Below are positions 60,019 through 64,000 of a stretch of 64,000 nucleotides of DNA, piece by piece. Under the pieces are notes generated by a model that was given only the letters and a program-made list of their open reading frames with translations, made no database searches and had not been told where the DNA came from. The translations under genes and the position numbers were made by a program. The stretch comes from MFD04580-c1 sp963702995 (GTDB lineage: Bacteria > Planctomycetota > Phycisphaerae > Tepidisphaerales > Tepidisphaeraceae): contig OY969783.1 in assembly GCA_963702995.1 (NCBI GenBank), forward strand, positions 2,480,001-2,544,000, given 5' to 3'. Each line of letters begins with the position of its first letter. The first letter of the stretch is position 1.

Positions 60019-63000
60019 CTATTTCCCGGCGTCGGAACCCGGCGTTCCGAGAAGGCCGGCCTGTGCCGGGCGCGACGTGGGCAGCCGGGTTGCCGGAGGG
60101 GGTTCGGCGACCGGTGCGACGGAGACAGGCTGGCCCGCCGTCAACTGGCGCTGCTTGAGCTGGAGCTGAAGGCGCAGCGGGCGAAGGTCGTCGCGTTCGA
60201 TCGCGCCGGGTTCGGGGGTGCTCTCGCCGGCGTTGCCCGTCATCTGGGCGAGGCGCTCGCTCGAACGGCCCCACAGCCGCCCCGCCATCTCTCGATCCGC
60301 GAGCCGGTACATCACATCCCCCAGGTGATCCAGGACCACGGGGTCGGTGCTGTCGCCGGCTTCCGCGGAGGCCGAATCGTCAGCCGCCACAGGCGGCGCC
60401 GAGGTTTGGGTCGTGGCGACCGGCGGCGTGGCAACTGGCCGCGTCGCGGGGGCTGGCCGCGTGGCAGGGGCTGGCCGCGTCGAAGGCGGAGGCCTCACCA
60501 CCGCCGCCAGGACTTCCGGCCCGATCGCCCGCTCGAGCATGGTCCGCGCTTCATCGAAGCGGCCGCGCCGGTAGAGCACCCAGCCGAGGCTGTCGAGCAG
60601 CGACGTATTCTCCGGCTCGGCGTCAACGGCCGCCCGCGTCATCGCTTCGGCCTGCTCGAGGTTTTTCCCCTGTTCAGCCCACGCATAGCCAAGGTCGTTG
60701 TTCGCTCCCGAGTGGCGCGGGTCCGAGCGCAGGATCTGCTGAAGAACTTCCTCGGCGATCCCCTTCTGGCCGATCCGCGGGTAGAGCTGGGAGAGGGAAT
60801 AGAGGGTATCCGGCTCGTCCGCCGCGGCGGCGCGGGCGGCATCCAGCACGCGGGAAGCGTCGGCCGCGTGAGACTGGGAGATGTGAATCTCGGCCAGCGC
60901 CTGCGCCGCCTGAAATTCCCGCGGGCGCCGCGCGACCCGCTGCTCGAAGCGGGTGACGAGCTTGTCCGTCCGATGGCTCTGGGCGGCGAACTCGGTCAGG
61001 GCGGCGATGATCGCCGGGTCGTCGCCGTTTTCCTCGTAGAGGCCGAGGAGCACCTGCTCGGCGGCGTCCGCCTGACCCATCGAACCCAGATCGCGGGCGT
61101 GCATAAGGCGGGCGAGGACATTCAGCGGCTCGTCGGACAGCCAAGCCGCCATCGCCCGCTCGGCGAGGTCCGTGCGCGATTCCCCGCGAAGGTACTCCAC
61201 TTCCGCCACCCGAGCCGGGTCAAAGCCGGGGTGTGAAGCGATCAGCTTGCGCAGGCGCTGCACATACTCGGAATCGCCGCCGCCGAGTCGAATCGCATGA
61301 CAGATGGCGAGGCGCAGTTCCGGCGAAGCCGAAGTTTCACCGGGCAGAAGGTGATCGTCGGCGGGCGACGTCGCCGCGGCGGGCGAAGTGCCCACCCGCG
61401 GCCGCGCCGCGCTCCGCTCGGCGGCCGCGACCTGCAATGCGAGGGTGAATTCCCGAATCGCGCCCGAGGCGTCACCATGCGAGAGCAGCAGCCGGCCCCG
61501 CAATTCATGGGCAAGCGTTTGATCGCCCGAACGTTCAGCCGCCGACACGATCGCCGCCGCCGCCCGTTCGCGTGACGCTTCAGTGAGGGCTCCATCGCCG
61601 AGGATCTGCCCGAGCCGTTCGCGATACGCCGGCGCGAAGGCGGTCCGGGCGGCCAGCGCGTCGGTCAGCGCCTGGCGCGCCAGCGACCGTCGCGGCCATC
61701 GGTTTGCCAGTTCGCTCAGGATGTAGTTCCGCGCCGCCACAGCGCCTGGAGAGACGTCCAGCCGCCAAAGATCCTCCAGGCTGATCGCACCCTTAGGCGG
61801 AAAGGGGCCGGAATCAACCCGCGCGCGGTTGGTCATCGCCGCAAGCCGCAGGATCGGCGACCCCAGGTCGCCAGTCAGAGCGGGCCGGGCGGCCATCGCC
61901 TCGATGAGGAGTCGGGCCGCACCGGCCGCGTCGCCGTCCGCGTCCAGGTTCGTGAAACGTCGGCGGACGATCGAGGCGTCTTCCAGCCATTTCCCCTGGG
62001 CCGCCGCGAGGCGGCGATCGGCCTCGTCGCGCTGGCCCTGGGCCTGCAGGACGTCGCACAGGGCGAAGAGGATGGGCCGATCTTGCGGCGACGAGGCGTT
62101 GCGCGCCTTCAGTACCGCCAGCGCTCCGCCGGGGCGACGGGTGATCTTGTACGCGTCCACCAGGAGCCCGACGGCCCGGGTGCTGGCGCTGGTGGCCTCG
62201 ACCGTTCGCAACGCCGTCCCCAGCGCATCTTCTTCGCGGCCGAGCAGCAGGAGCGTGCGAACGAGGCGGGCTCGAACATCGACAAGGTCGCTGTCGGCGG
62301 GGAACGACGCGACGGCCGCACCGGCGGCCGCGTCATTGGGGCGCGTAACGAACGGATCGGCCCGGTCAGCCGGACGGGAGAGGCCCCGGTCCGCCTTTTC
62401 GTAGGCCGTCAGGGCGGCCGCCGGCTTGCCCTGCCGCAGGTACAGATCGCCGATCTGGAGGTTCAGCTTTGCCGCGACCTGCTGCGCCACTTCGCCTTCC
62501 GGGCCGGGCGCGGGGTCGCGGGACTCGAAACGCGCGACCAGCTTCTCATATTGCGTCAAGGCCGCCCGGTCGAACCCTTGCTCCTGAAGCGCGGGCCAGG
62601 AACAAATCCGCCTCGGGCGATCGCGGCCCGTCCTCGCGATATTCGGTCGTCAGTGCGGCAAGACGCAAATGGTCGAGAGCGTTCTTCGCGTCGCCGGTCG
62701 TCAGGTAGTGGCGGCCAAGGTCAAGTTGCACATCCAGATGGTCCGGGCCCAGCGCGGCCGCCTTCTCCAGCTCGGCCTGCGACTCGCGCTCAGCGCCGGG
62801 CTGTCCGTCCAGGGTCCGGGCGAGCGAGACGTGGAGCTCGTAGCTGTCCGGATCGAGCGCGGCAGCGCGCCGAAGTTCGGCGGCCGCCCCCGTACGATCG
62901 TTTTCCGCAAGAAGGCCGCGCGCCGCGCGTGAAGCGCGGCGCTTCCACCGGAGGCCTGCCGGACGGGCTTGACGCGGGTCGATTCGACGCAAGGGACAAG

Positions 63001-63173
63001 GGCGGCGGGATCTGCTCCAACGTCATCTCGGCCGGCACCACCGCCCCCGACCCGGCGCCCGCGCTCGCCCGGCCTGGCTGAGCCGCCCGACCCGCGCACC
63101 CCGCAACACCCCCCGCCGCGCAGGCAACCGCGACCAGTGCCGACAAAACGTTGAAGCGCGCAGGCTTGAGCAT
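60019..63173 (-). CDS. TPR lipoprotein, reading frame broken twice
   Basis: The start at 63173 (MLKPARF) begins a lipoprotein signal with a GVAGC lipobox. The frame shifts near 62935 and 62575 (pieces 62790-63254, 62546-62992, 60019-62559), but all three encode continuing TPR repeats (DSYELHVSLARTLDGQPGAE, KLNLQIGDLYLRQGKPAAAL, LGWVLYRRGRFDEARTML). At least eight TPR units are visible, with a Pro/Ala/Thr linker (PPSTRPAPATRPAPATRP) before the end. It is probably an outer-membrane-tethered scaffold. The breaks are most likely sequence errors. Confidence 0.78.
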
Positions 63174-63567
63174 CTTCCCGCCACTGTAGCACGCCCGACC
63201 GGTTAGTTCACCGCGAGTGGAGGCCGACTGAATGGCGCGCGAATTGCGCGGCACCAGCGATGCACAGAGAACGATCGTCCCATCCGTCGAAGCACGCGCT
63301 GAGGTTGCGTGCCGTCACGGAGGGCTCCACGTCCCGCGCTCCCGTGGGAAGGCTTCTTCGATCTGTTGCAATCGCTCAAGCCAGGGCGTTGGAAACATGC
63401 TGACGCGCGAGCGTGCGGCATGCTTTCAAGCGTTGGCATCTTGCCAGCGAATTGACCGAGGACACGACCGCCGCCGCGTGCGCATCGCAGTTCGGAGTGG
63501 AAGGGTTCCTCTATTGCGCACTGCGACCCGTTCCCCCTGGCGGCAGCAGGCCGTAAAATCTTTCGTC
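63174..63567. other. Divergent spacer between TPR lipoprotein and protease genes
   Basis: No gene and no repeat. The interval must hold promoters for both flanking genes, but none stands out. Confidence 0.4.
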
Positions 63568-64000
63568 ATGTCTGAACGCCCAGCCCCCATGTCTTTTTTC
63601 ACGCCGCCCGCCGTTCCCCGAAGGAAAGGGCCCCTGCTTCTCCCGTTGATCGTCGCCACCCTCGTCGGCGGTGTTGTCGGGACGCTTCTTTTTCACGCTT
63701 GGCGGCCTGGAATCGCCTCCGCCGAACCTCGGGCCGTCACCCCCCGCGGCGACCTGGCGGCCGACGAAAAAAGCAACATCGAGCTGTTCGAGCACGCCAG
63801 CCCCTCTGTCGCCTACATCACCACCCTCGCGCCGCAGATGAACTCCCGCACGCTGGATGTCTTCCAGATGCCCGCCGGCACCGGGACCGGCTTTATCTGG
63901 GACGGCGCCGGCCACGTCGTCACCAACTTCCATGTCGTTCGCGGCGCCACGGGCGCACGGGTGACATTGTCGGACCATACAACCTATGACGCGGAGTTGG
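63568..64000 (+). CDS. HtrA-like trypsin-type serine protease, cut by the window edge
   Basis: The frame opens at the ATG at 63568 and stays open to the last base, giving 144 residues. A short cytoplasmic Pro-rich segment is followed by one transmembrane helix (about 23-42, LLLPLIVATLVGGVVGTLLF). The protease domain then begins: AGTGTGFIWDGAGHVVTNFH holds the catalytic H122, as in DegP/HtrA. Asp, Ser and any PDZ domain lie beyond the window. It is a likely periplasmic quality-control protease. Confidence 0.83.
   Translation, partial: MSERPAPMSFFTPPAVPRRKGPLLLPLIVATLVGGVVGTLLFHAWRPGIASAEPRAVTPRGDLAADEKSNIELFEHASPSVAYITTLAPQMNSRTLDVFQMPAGTGTGFIWDGAGHVVTNFHVVRGATGARVTLSDHTTYDAEL

Noticed and set aside
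60325..61236. A 303-residue plus-strand frame opposite the TPR gene
   Set aside because: Antisense shadow; no domain.

Overview
The window reads as a GC-rich chromosomal segment of a Planctomycetota bacterium. Several features support this: two cytochrome-c-like (PSD1/DUF1549/DUF1553) plus DUF1501 gene pairs, a large secreted protein with an ERMEDRRLMSG motif resembling the planctomycetal LEPR-XLL element, DUF4159 and ThuA-like proteins, pectin-active enzymes, and a 23S-5S rRNA unit with no 16S beside it. A Phycisphaerae/Tepidisphaera-like lineage is my guess, not something the sequence proves.

Layout. 1-20.3 kb is a carbohydrate and accessory region: a DUF1080-like secreted protein, a GH28 polygalacturonase, an esterase, a two-part secreted protein, an isochorismatase-family hydrolase followed by an NCS2-type permease, a broken DUF4159 gene, a PSD1 plus DUF1501 pair, ThuA, a BLUF photosensor, a pectinesterase-like protein and a GntR/LacI-hybrid regulator with a palindromic site upstream. 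20.6-24.6 kb is a minus-strand rRNA unit (23S, 5S) with a recognisable promoter, boxA and terminator. 24.8-31.5 kb carries a DUF2760-Hsp70 pair, a polyprenyl synthase, a Nudix hydrolase, a highly charged secreted protein and threonine synthase. 32.1-36.6 kb holds a single-domain response regulator, a GGQ release-factor-like protein and pstS-pstC-pstA without pstB. 37.0-40.2 kb is rpsO-pnp. 40.2-47.1 kb holds an SdrD/CnaB-type surface protein, an ADP-ribosylglycohydrolase, a three-gene ExbB/ExbD-like module and a membrane metallophosphoesterase. 47.5-55 kb has a Thr/Gly tandem-repeat protein and the second DUF1501/PSD1 pair. 55.2-57.7 kb has a candidate small RNA, rpsB and tsf. 58-64 kb has a coiled-coil protein, a zinc-ribbon membrane protein, a TPR lipoprotein and the start of an HtrA-like protease.

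Two cross-cutting observations matter to any reader. First, at least eight genes, including the normally essential pnp and the pst binding protein, are split by single-base frameshifts, mostly in GC-rich or homopolymer tracts, and one has an in-frame TAG. This pattern fits uncorrected indels in the assembly better than mass gene decay, so frameshifted genes are annotated across their full span. Second, the intergenic DNA is unusually rich in short dispersed palindromic elements: at least five families, plus one MITE-like element with terminal inverted repeats and a 4-bp target duplication.

Functionally, the pectin genes (GH28, esterase, pectinesterase-like protein, regulator) suggest plant-polymer use. 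The ExbB/ExbD-like module is the best candidate for a little-described system.
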